A DNA stretch of 64,000 nucleotides, from assembly GCF_037325665.1 (NCBI RefSeq), contig NC_090245.1, forward strand, positions 45,364,284 to 45,428,283, written 5' to 3'. The position numbers were made by a program, and so were the translations under genes. This document shows, piece after piece, positions 11,201-21,221 of this stretch; position 1 is the first letter of the stretch; every line of letters starts with the position of its first letter. Source of the stretch: Littorina saxatilis. Taxonomy: Eukaryota; Mollusca; Gastropoda; Littorinimorpha; Littorinidae. The notes beneath the pieces were generated by a model. That model worked only from the letters and a program-made list of their open reading frames with translations. It had not been told where the DNA came from and made no database searches.

Positions 11201-13132
11201 AAGTTAAAACAAAGAGAGGTACAGAAAAGCGTGCTATCCTTCTTAGCGCAACTACTACCCCGCTCTTCTTGTCAATTTCACTGCCTATGCCTTGAGCGGT
11301 GGACTACGAGTATACGGTCTTGCTGCGTTGCATTGCGTTCAGTTTCATTCTGTGAGTTCGACAGCTACTTGACTAAATATTGTATTTTCGCCTTACGCGA
11401 CTTGTTTGTTGTTGTAAACCACCCATTGTTTTTCACGACTTAAACTGCGTAAAGACTGATAATGAGAATACAATGTTATTTGCATATGTATATAACATGT
11501 ATAACATAATATATGTGTGAATAATATTAATTATGCAATCAAATTCCATCCAAAGACGATTTGCGAATTTGCACTATAGAAAGATCTTAATTACTAGTAT
11601 CAAGTAGGGAAAGGGCCCCGAATATGGACCACTTTTCTTCCATTTAGTTGTTCCATCTTTATATAACCGTTAGACCTAATTAGAGCAAATTCCCTTTGAT
11701 AGACAATCAGCAAAAATAAATATAGAAAAATGCACAACTGGTCCATTTTGGGAGCCTCAGTGCCTAATAAGGACCAGTGAAGAGGCGTTCACGAATCATG
11801 GTAAAAAGCACCATACACTTCAAAATAAAATGACAAAACTAAGGGTGCGATTCAGACCAATTCAAACATGAATCAGTTTTGATGTTGTTGTTTTTTTTTG
11901 GGGGGGGGGGGGGGGGGGTTCCATAAGAACATTATTTGAAGCATAACAGTAAACTAAAGAAACTTATCAAAAACACAGAAAATAAATGAAATTATCTACT
12001 TTCGCACAAAGAATACTGTTTGGCATGTTGCTTTTCATGCTTCAGGTTATTTTTACTGAAACCAGTCTTTATGTTTTATTTTCTTGAACTTGTTGAAGGT
12101 GGTCCATATTAGGGGACATACACATACTTTGAGATTGTGCCTTTTCTTTCTTTTGGGCTAGAAAAAACGGGGCCAACTCTGCTAAAATGTGACACTTACA
12201 GTCTTAGCTTTCATGCATAGCACACTTTGTGTGTTAACAGTTGTGTCTATTGACAGAAACTAGTCCGTTTTAAGCGTCAAATTTAGAATGAAGCTGCTAA
12301 AAGTGTTAGAAAAGGGGGGGGGGGCATTACGGTTTTGTGGTTTGTATACTAGTCTGCAACTGTTTTGACATGTGTAAGTTGTCCAAGCAGGGTACATGCA
12401 GCGAATGAAATTGTTTTGAGCGCTCCAGCACTGTTAGTTTGAGGTGGTTCATATTAGAGACCCTCTCCCTACCACAATACAATAGTTGTTACCTGCTATT
12501 TCAAGATCCTCGTAGATCAGCGGATCACCACCTCTCAGTATCTCCAGCTTCTGCAGCTGTTGTGTGGCCTGATTTGTCTCCCCTCTCTGCCACAGAATGA
12601 AGGCCCAGTTGGACAGTGCCAGAAGGCTGCTGCCTTCATCTTCCACTGCTTTCACCGCACTTGTTTTTGCTTCCTGAGAAGGTGAACAAAACTGACTGGT
12701 TTGAATACAAAATTGATTTTTCTTTCCAAAGACATGCAAAACTTGTTCCGTTTTAGCTGTTCTGATTTTGTGTCGATTTTAACGCGGGGCCTTACTTTTG
12801 TGAATTTGATTTTGGATGGTGACTTTGTTGTAGGTTCCATTTGTACAGACACTACCTTATGTAAAACCAATCTGTTTTCTAAATATTATAGGGGAATGAA
12901 TGGCCTTTTCAGTCATATAACTGGTTTTACAAAAAAACGGCCTCATCACAAAGATCGGCACTTAAACGTATCTGTCCATTTGTTTGTGACATGAAGTACG
13001 GTCTATGAAGAGCAAATTACCTGTGAGTCACCGAGGATCCAATGGAGCAGGGTGGCAATGTTTTGCGAGCGATGGTCGTCTGCTTCACGCCGACTCTGCT
13101 GGTCAGTGATGGTCAGTAGAGTGGCCGTCAGT
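5759..13132 (-). CDS. IFIT/TTC22-like TPR protein with C-terminal TIR/SEFIR-like segment, copy A
   Basis: Four exons can be read on the minus strand: 13132-13021, 12673-12493, 10469-8595 and 6021-5759 (stop at 5759). Donors and acceptors are GT-AG and the phases agree (0, 1, 1), giving about 809 residues. TPR-type helices are visible, for example ALSNWAFILWQRGETNQA, a GDLPRSKKLLEKAVSIRP block and AMNHFHKALELS then ALNDLALLHIALGEYDEA, an order like vertebrate IFIT and TTC22 proteins. A low-complexity G/N/W linker separates two TPR blocks. The end runs KIRLLHDHHDEEAARDV, LMLVVVGNKG, ISQEFSALIDQ, PIHLLSLTLN and DRVRAVFELFCSLVG, alternating strands and helices as in TIR/SEFIR folds. The 5' end is unresolved: there is no in-frame ATG next to exon 1, and acceptor 13133 is tentative. 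IFIT kinship and the TIR-like call are by eye. Copy B is equally open. Confidence 0.8.
6796..6939. repeat. Foldback (hairpin) insert inside the LINE
   Basis: A nearly perfect inverted repeat: GTTATTTGCGTGTTTGACC at the left pairs with GGTCAAACACGCAAATAAC at the right, and arms of about 60 bp surround a short GC-rich loop. It is a small non-autonomous palindromic element. Confidence 0.85.
7066..7221. repeat. Second inverted repeat next to the foldback
   Basis: GTTTCAGGTTGACCGAAAC at the left is matched by GTTTCGGTCAACCTGAAAC at the right, with CA-rich sequence between. The phrases CTTTGTTGTTGTTTTGAC and ATGCAATCAAACAC also occur twice directly from 6969 onward, so this looks like a partly duplicated MITE. 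Confidence 0.7.
8073..8222 (+). repeat. (GA)n/(GACA)n microsatellite
   Basis: Simple repeat in the intron of the TPR gene. Copy B has the related tract at 46314-46430. The apparent RERERE/SLSLSL frames here are artefacts. Confidence 0.95.
10555..11404 (+). mobile_element. Family H element in TPR-gene intron, copy A
   Basis: Full-length relative of 717-1507, from ATATTTAGTCAAG to TTACGCGACTTG, with a (GT)n tract at about 10620-10666. It sits after ...TTGTTCTTGTTTTT and before TTTGTTGTTG. In copy B the corresponding element sits about 13 bases earlier in the same T-rich stretch, so the two insertions are independent. Confidence 0.85.
11405..12492. other. Intron sequence of the TPR gene, copy A
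   Basis: Collinear with 49620-50739. It contains a long G run (about 11899-11918) and no coding signal beyond the flanking exons. Confidence 0.6.
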
Positions 13133-13242
13133 CTGTGGACCACAAGGCACACCGTTGTTTCATGTCCACCAACCCCCGACCCCCTCCTCTCCCTCCATTT
13201 CCCCTAGAGTGACCCTACTCAATCAAGCATGTTAAGTTAATT

Positions 13243-13570
13243 AGATTAATCCTTCTCTTGTGACTACTTCTAGAGCATCGAGCAGGCGTATGCCATTTTA
13301 AATCAATAAAAGCAATATAACCTTATTTGAAATAAATTAGAGGAATGAATCTTTCTTTTGTGACTGCTTCTAGAACATCGAGCAGCCGTATGCCATTTTA
13401 GATCAATAAAAGCAATATAACCTTACTTGAAATAAATTAGAGGAATGAATCTTTCTTTCGTGACTACTTCTAGAACATCGAGCAGGCGTATGCCATTTTA
13501 GATCAATTAAAAGCAATATAACCTTACTTGAAATAATTTAGAGGAATGAATCTTTCTTTCGTGACTACTT
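13243..13570 (+). repeat. ~100-bp tandem repeat
   Basis: Units starting GAATGAATC(T/C)TTCTTT and containing CATCGAGCAGGCGTATGCC recur near 13243, 13343, 13443 and 13543. Copy B holds fewer units (about 51431-51640), so the array has changed since the duplication. Confidence 0.85.
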
Positions 13571-13815
13571 CTACCACATCGAAAAAGCAAGTTGCAGTTC
13601 AAAATCAGTAACATTAACCCTAATTTTGTGTTCACTTCTGAAACATCGAGCAGGCGATTGTAGAAATTAAACCTTTCTTTTGTGTCTGTTTATTTCTCGT
13701 GTTTTAAAGACATACAATATCGATTAAAACAACAACAACAAGACGTCTCTTTTGACCCTCCTTTTCAAAGTGAAATCTCTGAAGTCAAAAGCAAAACAAA
13801 GTTGAGTTTGTTTAA

Positions 13816-14601
13816 AGGCACAGTAAGCCTCCCGTAAACCATCACAGATACTGTCAGGCTTTTGCACACAGTACAAACACCCTTCCATTTGAACGCTCAC
13901 CAAACGGGATAATCCTAGGTGCCCTACGTAAAGAGCGAGCAATTTTCAAAGAATTTATTTTTGCGTGGTTTATCTTACCCCTGAGCCATCGTGAACCCGT
14001 GTGATCCAGTTTCCCTTTTACACAATGCAGTCGGCAGTTTGTAATTTGAATGCGGCTCGCTGTGAGCTTATCTGCAATAGCACGTTATTATGTACCTCTG
14101 ACTGTTCACGAAACAAACGAATGTGGTTCATAAGAACTCGAGCGATGGCTTTTGACTGCATATAAACCGTCGTCTGCTACGAAAACCATACCTTGCGTGA
14201 CCCTGCTTCCGGGCTTTTCTTTTTTCAAACTTTCAAAACTTCGAATTATACTGATCTTGTCTTGATGAAAAAATAATTCTTCTATGATTTAAGAATGTTT
14301 GTGTAACAAGCTGTCAATTTATTATTTAGATTTTAAAAGTTAGGTCTAGCGCCAAAACGCACAATCATTGCTCAACGGCTATCGCCAGTTGAAGGGAAGT
14401 AACTCATTTTTGACCTGAGTTCAGGATGGGTCCGATTGAGATGGTCTCAATCCGAAAAATTAATTCTTTGAAAATTGCTCGCTCTTTACGTAGGGCACCT
14501 AGGAAGTTCCCGTTCGGTGAGTGTTCAAATGGAAGGGTGTTTGTACTGTGTGTAAAAGCCTGACAGTATCTGTGATGGTTTACGGGAGGCGTACTGTGCC
14601 T
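13816..14601. mobile_element. TTAA-flanked MITE (piggyBac-like target), copy A only
   Basis: A 786-bp element with long inverted ends (~150 bp): AGGCACAGTAAGCCTCCCGT at the left and its near-perfect inverse at the right. It is bordered on both sides by TTAA (13812-13815 and 14602-14605). Copy B has the uninterrupted site, GTTTAAGTC, at about 51903. TTAA duplication is the hallmark of piggyBac-type transposition. No coding frame is present. Degraded relatives lie at 19326, 21222 and 22912. Confidence 0.9.
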
Positions 14602-14789
14602 TTAAGTCATAATGTAAATAATGGTGTCACGTAAACATTCTGACACTTCTTCTGCATGTCCGACTCCCGAGGAAGTGACAAGGATGTCAAGAACAAAGTT
14701 TGGCTCGGTGACTTCAACATATCAGCCGTAGAAAATTAATCGTAATGTCACTGCCAGGCTGTGCATGCATCGGTATCATTTATCATTAA

Positions 14790-14917
14790 TCACTTTTTCT
14801 TCGACGCTCTCTTGGCGCAGTCCTGGAAGAAGAGGTTGGGGAATGTTTGCAGGCGTTCCATGAACTGCTGCTCTTCGCACGGCCCTTGGTCGGAGGCTGT
14901 CCCGCTACTTGCTTGTT
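14790..14917 (-). CDS. Putative last exon of an upstream minus-strand gene, copy A
   Basis: A good acceptor (CTCTCCAACAG at 14928-14918) opens 128 bp that reads QASSGTASDQGPCEEQQF, MERLQTFPNLFFQDCAKRA and ends SKKK-stop. Copy B (52220-52093) has the same frame and length with only the last residues changed (SRKT-stop). No splice donor precedes the stop, so it is a terminal exon of another gene whose earlier exons are not in the duplicated block. An AATAAA on the minus strand near 13692 may be its poly-A signal; in copy A the TTAA MITE would then lie in this 3' UTR. The protein is not recognised. Confidence 0.5.
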
Positions 14918-15231
14918 CTGTTGGAGAGATTAAAGATGTTGTATAAAGGATGCCATTCTGGAGACGATTTCTGATGATTTTAACCTTATGAAGTCCAAGA
15001 TAACAATGAAAATGTACTCACGAACAATAAAATACGAGTATTCTTATTCCTATTTTTATTGTTCGTGTTTTTGGACAGTACATTTTCATTGTTATCGTGT
15101 TCTTGTTCTTCTCACCTGCAGTCTCTTGTTCTTATTCTTATAAAGTCCAAAAGACATTTTCTGTCCTGTACTTTAGGCACGCAGTAAAGCAGGGATAAAG
15201 TCCGCTAATCAATGAAATCAACATAAATAGG
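14918..15231. other. Right end of duplication A
   Basis: Contains short inverted phrases around 15000-15110 (ACAATGAAAATGTACT and its inverse). No gene is seen. Confidence 0.4.
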
Positions 15232-15309
15232 GAAGCAAGATTTTTAAGGAAGCTCTTCTTCGCCAGTGTTCCGCTTATGTTCTTCGATTTACGGTGGTGA
15301 TTTTGTTTT

Positions 15310-15712
15310 AGTGTTGGCAGCTATATATCCGGCTGACTGAACCCGTGCTAAAGTAGCTGCTCAAAGCTGTAATCTAGCAATGCGTGCAAGGTTCACCGCT
15401 GTCAGAGGCGGAAAAGTAGGAAAACGGGTAAACTAAGACGGAGAATTTACAGTCTGCAAAAGACTAGCCAAATACAGCGTTTTCCATTTGAATAACCATA
15501 TGTTCAAACCAAACATCGGTTTTTGCAAGGTCCTGCATGGTGTGCTGTGACATAATTTCAGACCCGAAATCTAACCTGTGTAGACGGATTTGAGACGGAT
15601 TTTTTTTTTCAGAGTTTAGATTAAATCGCTTTCTGTAATGGAGATTCGTTTCATAATATAATCACACGTCTGTTATGGTAGTATCTGCATGGTAATCAGG
15701 TACTGTCCGGAC
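15310..15712 (+). repeat. ~400-bp dispersed repeat, copy 1
   Basis: From AGTGTTGGCAGCTATATATC to GGTACTGTCCGGAC. A 95%-like copy lies at 20668-21067 in the same direction. No TIR and no coding frame. Each copy is preceded by a T run. Confidence 0.8.
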
Positions 15713-18290
15713 CCCCCCCCCCCCCCCCCGCGGGTTAGGGGGAAGAATTTACCCGATGCTCCCCAGCATGTCGTAAGAGGCGACTAACGGATTCTGTTTC
15801 TCCATTTACCCTTGTTAAGTGTTTCTTGTATAGAATATAGTCAATTTTTGTAAAGATTTTAGTCAAGCAGTATATAAGAAATGTTAAGTCCTCTGTATCA
15901 CAGAGAGCAAGCTAAAAAACAAAGGCAGTTTCACGCAGAGTGTGGGCGCTGCTTGGATAAATCTCACACAACAGCAGAGTGCCCCAACCCCATCAAATGC
16001 TGCCAGTGTCTAAAAGACAATCATCAAGCTGGCGATCCCATTTGTGACATGACCCCTGACATCCCCCCCGAATTCATGCCCCCTCCATCCTCCACCTCCC
16101 CCCCCCCCCCCCCCAAACCCCGTCCAGAGCAAACACACCGACGAAGGAACCAGAGGCCCCCTGCAGACAACAAAGTCCAAGCCCTTCTACCAGTAGAGGT
16201 AGGCTAGGGCAGTCAAGTCGAAGCAAGTCTCTGAGCAGAGCACCCTGCACTTCAACAAGCGAGACAGCAGCTCAGTAAAGCGATTGCGTTCTCGATCGGT
16301 ATCACCGAAACAAGACAGCAGCCCCAAACAACAGGGCAGCAAACAACCGAGACTGACAATGCCACAAACACCCGATAGCGACGGGAAAGAGAACACGTGC
16401 GACACGGAGACGCAGCAACACGGAGACACAGCAACACACACAGCTTAGGCAGTCTTTTGTGCTGAACCCTGACTGTACTTCCTGTTGACTGGTGACTTTC
16501 ACGTGCTACGCGACGACGGCGATGGTAAAGGACTATGAATTGGCTTTGCGACTTAATTACACTCGGGTTTAATGAATAGCGTCTCGGTATGCTCTCTTAA
16601 TGTAAGAGGATTACGTAACAAAAGAAAAAGAAGATCTATATTTGATTTATTAAAAAAAAGAAAATATGATTTGATATGCTTGCAGGAATCATATAATTAT
16701 TACGGACGATGTGAAAGATCAGTGGGAGAGAGAATGGACGTTATACATTTTGAATATATTTAAACGTTTTTCCAACTTGGAAGTGAATGTTAACAAAACG
16801 GAAGCCATGTGGATAGGGTCCAAAAAGTTGTGTACAGATCAGTATTTTGGTCTTAAATGGAAACATAAAGTAAAAATTGTTGGAATTATTTTTTCAAACA
16901 ATATACCCGTATCGTCTTTAGAGGAAAACTGGTCAAAGAAAACTCAACGAATACAACAAATAATCGCCAATTGGTCAAAAAGAAATTTAAGTATACAAGG
17001 TAAAATTTGTATTTTTAAAACCTTTCTTATATCTCAATTCGTTTATATTTTCCAGTCTCTGGCAGTACCTCATCATGTTTTACATCATATTAATTCCATT
17101 TTGTTCAGATTTATTTGGAAGAAAAAGTATTCAAATACGCGCGCATTTAAAAAAGTAAGACGAACAGTTATGTGTAAAGAAAAAGATTATGGTGGTTTGA
17201 ATATGATAAACGTAGTAGATATGCACAACTCATTTATGATTTCCTGGCTTGTTAATTTGCAAAACTCCACACAAAAGTATTGGTCTGTTATTCCAAGATA
17301 TTGTCTGGCATGTCTGGGCATTGGTTTATCGTGCTTTGACTCAAATGCATCTTCGAAAACGATAAATGGACTCAATAGTTGCAGATCATTGTTTTGGAAA
17401 CAAGTGTTATTGACTTGGCTAGACAATAAAAGTGTTTTCTGTTAAAAGTATGATTTTGCACCAGTATTATTGAAGGACCAATGCATTTGGAACAATATGA
17501 ATATTCAATTTAAACATAAATGCCTATTATTTAAAGATTTTATAAAACATAATATCTCATTCGTAAAGGATGTTATGAATGAAAATGGTATTATTATTTC
17601 TTTTGAAGACTTATGTCAAAAAGTGGGTTATAAACCATCCAGACAGTTTGAATACAATGCATTATGCACAGCACTTAAATCCAGACGTACAGACACATTA
17701 CCATATCAATATTTTACATTGCAGGATTTCATTGTTAATGGTGGTAATATAACAGCAAAGTTTATTAGAAAATGTTTAGTTGATCTTGATATCCAGATTC
17801 CGAGTGCCTGTGATTTTTGGAAACGAAAACATAATGTAGATTTGGATAAGAGAAACTGGTTACTGGCTGTTAACAGCACAAAAGAAGAAAGATTACGTCT
17901 GCTGCACTGGAAATTATTACATAGAATATATCCAACCAATATTTTATTAAACAAAATGGGAATACGAACATCGAATAAGTGTGAAGTTTGTAATGAAGTA
18001 GACACGCTTGAACATTTCTTTTTTAGTTGCCAAGAGGTGATGAAGGGTTGGAAAATATGTTAAGATTTTGTTTATAAGAAAATACATGTTGCCATCATTT
18101 TGAATGAAGAAAATGTATTTTTGGGTTATTTTAGGGAAAGTTTGAAAAATGATTATATTTATTTTGTGAATTATTGTATTTTAATTACCAAAATGACCAT
18201 TGGGAAATTTAAATATGGGAAAAAGTTAGATTTGGGTGTATTATTGGAAACTGAGCTGAACATTAGGAATAAATTTATGTTATGATAATA
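15713..18290 (+). mobile_element. Internally deleted LINE (Tx1/L1-like ORF2) with ORF1-type zinc knuckles
   Basis: After a C run comes a conserved leader containing GTCGTAAGAGGCGACTAA. The frame 15881-16204 has two CCHC knuckles, CGRCLDKSHTTAEC and CCQCLKDNHQAGDPIC, then a proline-rich tail, as in LINE ORF1 proteins. At 16572 an APE-endonuclease start appears (SLNVRGLRNKRKRR, DLICLQESY), but after about 45 residues it jumps to the reverse-transcriptase end (NVNKTEAMWIGSKK), so most of endonuclease and polymerase is missing. The C-terminal region continues at 17470-18063 with CEVCNEVDTLEHFFFSC. The ORF1 part is GC-rich and ORF2 AT-rich, so they may come from two elements. Confidence 0.75.
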
Positions 18291-18299
18291 TTTATGTAT

Positions 18300-19320
18300 T
18301 TATCTATTTAAACATATTAGTTTACTGATAAAGTTTGTTGATTTAAAAATGTACACATTTGAATGAGAAAAGAAAAGACCTATGAAGAACAAACAAACAA
18401 ACTGTGTGAAGAAGTGTGTTTTAAGGTTTGATTTGAAGGAACAAAAAGTTTGGTAGTGTCGGATTGAGTAAGGGAGAGAGTTCCACGCAACGGCTGCAGA
18501 GTGGGAGAAGGCTCTCTGGCCGTGCTGTTTGCGACTGAAAGAAGATAGACGGAACATTCTAGTGTCTACAGAGGAGCGGAGGGATCGTGAGGGTGTGTAT
18601 AGAGTGTGAACAGGTCCGACAGGTAGGATGGGACTGAGCCAGATATGATTTTATAGCAGATACAGCAGCACTTGTATTGGATTCTCAGCTCTACAGGGAG
18701 CCAATGAAGTTTCTTAAGCAAGGGGGAACAGGACTGAGACCGAGGGGCTTTGCAGACAAGCCGGGCTGCAGAATTTTGAACGCGCTGCAAAGGATGGATG
18801 ACAGACTGAGGACAGCCAATGAGAACAGAATTTCCGTAGTCTAATCGAGAAAGAATGTAGGAAGAAACAAGGGTCTTGGTGGCATCTTCGGGAAGGTATG
18901 GGCGGATAGAACCTATTCTCTTAAGCGGTAAGCGATGTAAGCGGACTGACAGACTTTCATAACATGGTGTTTCATGGAGAGATCGCTATCAAGAAAGATA
19001 CCAAGATCACGGACGGAGTCTGAGAATTCAATAGTGCTGCTGCCTAAAGTGATAGAAGGAGGGAGAGAGAGAGAGAGGAGGAGAAGGAGGATTTGGTGAA
19101 ACGAATGGCTTCTATTTTGTCACAGTTAAGTTTAAGCTTGTTAGTGGACATCCCGAGTTCAACGTCAGCAATGCAAGACTGAAGGGAGGTGGTCATCTGG
19201 GCGTATTCTGAGGGAGTCGCTGAGTTCTGAAGCTGATTGTCGTCAGCAAACATTTCGTGGGAAACGGAATGTCTGTCGACGAGGTCAGTCAGAGGGGAGG
19301 TGTACATGATGAACAGCACG
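18300..19320 (-). mobile_element. CR1/L2-like LINE fragment
   Basis: On the minus strand, from high to low coordinates: EPVLFIMYTSPLTDLV and FADDNQLQNSA (polymerase active-site FADD, about 19320-19210), NKLKLNCDKIEAI, then QRVQNSAARLVCKAP and LHWLPVELRIQYK (18790-18690), and AFSHSAAVAWNSLPYSIR near the 3' end (about 18500). These are standard motifs of CR1-related LINEs. The element is 5'-truncated and has frame breaks. Its upstream edge abuts a TTAA-MITE fragment at 19326. Confidence 0.8.
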
Positions 19321-19325
19321 GGCTC

Positions 19326-19806
19326 TGAGCCATCGTGAACCCGTGTGATCAAGTTTCCCTTTTTCACAATGTAGTCGTCAGTTAGTAATTTGAATGCGAC
19401 TCGATGTGAGCTTATCTGCAATAGCACGTTATTATGTACCTCTGACTATGCATGAAACAAACGGCTGTGGTTCACAAGAACTCTAGCGATGGCTTTTGAC
19501 TGTTCAGAGGAACTGGCGATAGGCATAAACCGTCGTCTGCTACGAGAACCACGACCTTGCGTGACCCTGCTTCCGGGCTTTTCTTTTTTCAAACTTTCAA
19601 AACTTCGAATTGTACTGATCTTGTCTTGATGAAAAAAGAATTCTTTTATGATTTAAGAATGCTTGTGTAACAAGCTGTCAATTTATTATTTAGATTTTAA
19701 AAGTTAGGTCTAGCGCCAAAACGCACCACGGTCCGATTGTCTCTGAGAAAATCTGCAAAATTAATTCTTTAAAAATTGCTCGCTTTTTACGTTGGGCACC
19801 TAGGAT
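19326..19806 (+). repeat. Fragment of the TTAA-MITE family
   Basis: Matches 13983-14505 of the intact MITE from GAGCCATCGTGAACCCGTG to GGGCACCTAGGA. The left end is replaced by the CR1-like LINE and the right terminus is lost. Confidence 0.8.
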
Positions 19807-19913
19807 GATGTTCACGTTTGCAAATGATTTTTCGTCATTTTCAAATTGTCGTAAAATATGAACCAGACAAGGTACATCAAAAAGGAAGACAGATTCGTGG
19901 AGGATACGTGCTA

Positions 19914-20040
19914 ATGTTATCATGTTACTCCATTCCAACATGTTCTTCTTTTTCTTCTTTTTTTCTTTCTTATGACAATATTTAGTTAAGAAGTACAGAC
20001 GTGTTGTAACTTAGCAGATAAAATTGAACATTTTAACCGT
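19914..20040 (+). repeat. ~125-bp dispersed repeat (pair with 24573-24696)
   Basis: Shared phrase ATGTTACTCCATTCCAACAT followed by a CT-rich run and GTACAGACGT. Class unknown. Confidence 0.7.
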
Positions 20041-20275
20041 GCAACAAGCTAGAACTACCAACCTTCAGATTGCATCGTGCCTTTACTTGATCAGCAACAC
20101 ACACATACACAGACTGTTGTGCTAGGTGTCAATGATTTGTTCCGTGCTAAAGAACGCTCCCAGTTACCTTATCAATGTGTTATATAGATCTCAAAGAGAA
20201 AGTACACCGGCACAGGTGAAGAACCAAAACCGAAAACAGTTTCGTTGAAGTACTGGTGGACTTGAAAATCGGCCA
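20041..20275 (+). repeat. ~240-bp dispersed repeat (pair with 34559-34793)
   Basis: Both copies share CCAACCTTCAGATTGCATCG and AAAACCGAAAACAGTTTCGT with about 85-90% identity. No coding or promoter motif is recognised. Confidence 0.75.
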
Positions 20276-20394
20276 GGGTCATTGAATCACCGGCTCACAC
20301 GTTGATACATATCCTTGTTGTCAATGTTTTGCCTTCTTCCGGACACCTTAAAATTAGGCTGACATGTAGAGGAAAACGGGTTATCTGAATTAGA

Positions 20395-20661
20395 CTGACA
20401 TCTGACATGTAGATATGTTATTTTTGGATGGAAAAACAAGCTCAGAAAGTTAAAAAGAAGAGATATACAGAAAAGCGTGCTATGCAGCTCAGCGTAACCA
20501 CTAACGCGCTAAACTGGCTCGTCAATTTCACAGCCTTTTCCACGAGCGGGGGACTGACGATGCTATACTGTCTTGGTGACAAAAAAAATGCAGTGCGTTC
20601 AGTTTCATTCTGCGAGTTCGACAGCTTGACTAAATGTAGTAATTTCGCCTTACGCGACTTG
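20395..20661 (+). mobile_element. Family H element, 3' part
   Basis: Retains the last ~260 bp of the family up to TTACGCGACTTG, more diverged than other copies (TTGACTAAATGTAGTAATT). It abuts the 400-bp repeat through a T run. Confidence 0.75.
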
Positions 20662-20667
20662 TTTTTT

Positions 20668-21067
20668 AGTGTTGGCAGCTATATATCCGGCTGACTGAAC
20701 CGGTGCTAAAGTAGCTGCTCAAAGCTGTAATCTAGCAATGCGTGCAAGGTTCACCGCTGTCAGAGGCGGAAAAGTAGGACAACGGGTAAACTAAGACGGA
20801 GAATTTACAGTCTGCAAAAGACTAGCCAAATACAGCGTTTTCCATTTGAATAACCATATGTTCAAACCAAACACCGGTTTTTGCAAGGTCCTGCATGGTG
20901 TGCTGTGACATAATTTCAAACCCGAAATCGAACCTGTGTAGACGGATTTGAGACGGATTTTTTTCAGAGTATAAATTATATTGCTTTCTGTTATGGAGAT
21001 TCGTTTCATAATATAATCACACGTCTGTTGTGGTAGTATCCGCATGGTAATCAGGTACTGTCCGGAC
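20668..21067 (+). repeat. ~400-bp dispersed repeat, copy 2
   Basis: Same unit as 15310-15712, ending GTACTGTCCGGACA. It lies directly after a family H end. Confidence 0.8.
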
Positions 21068-21221
21068 AAATGGGTCAAAAAAGTCATTTCTGCGTTTTTG
21101 CTTCTGGTTTACAAAACGATTTAAATCTTCCAATGAAAAAAGCAGTTCTAACCTTATGGAACACACGTGCAATAGCATTTAATAGCATTACTATTTAGAT
21201 CGCGTAAACTACACACCAGAT

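Larger units (their letters stand above)
3003..15231 (+). repeat. Segmental duplication, copy A (12.2 kb)
   Basis: From the pentanucleotide array to about 15231 the sequence is collinear with 41931-52535 in the same orientation, with high identity in exons, introns and flanks. Differences are mainly insertions: in A a LINE (6187-8066) and a TTAA MITE (13816-14601); in B a Helitron (42970-44358). Both family H insertions in the long intron are independent. The two copies start inside related microsatellites, which suggests how the duplication could have formed. The right edge is sharp: the copies stop matching just after ATAGG. Confidence 0.9.

Noticed and set aside
15310-21067. The 400-bp direct repeats as the two LTRs of one element
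   Set aside because: The space between holds unrelated LINE and MITE pieces and no gag/pol-type sequence, and a family H end abuts the second copy.
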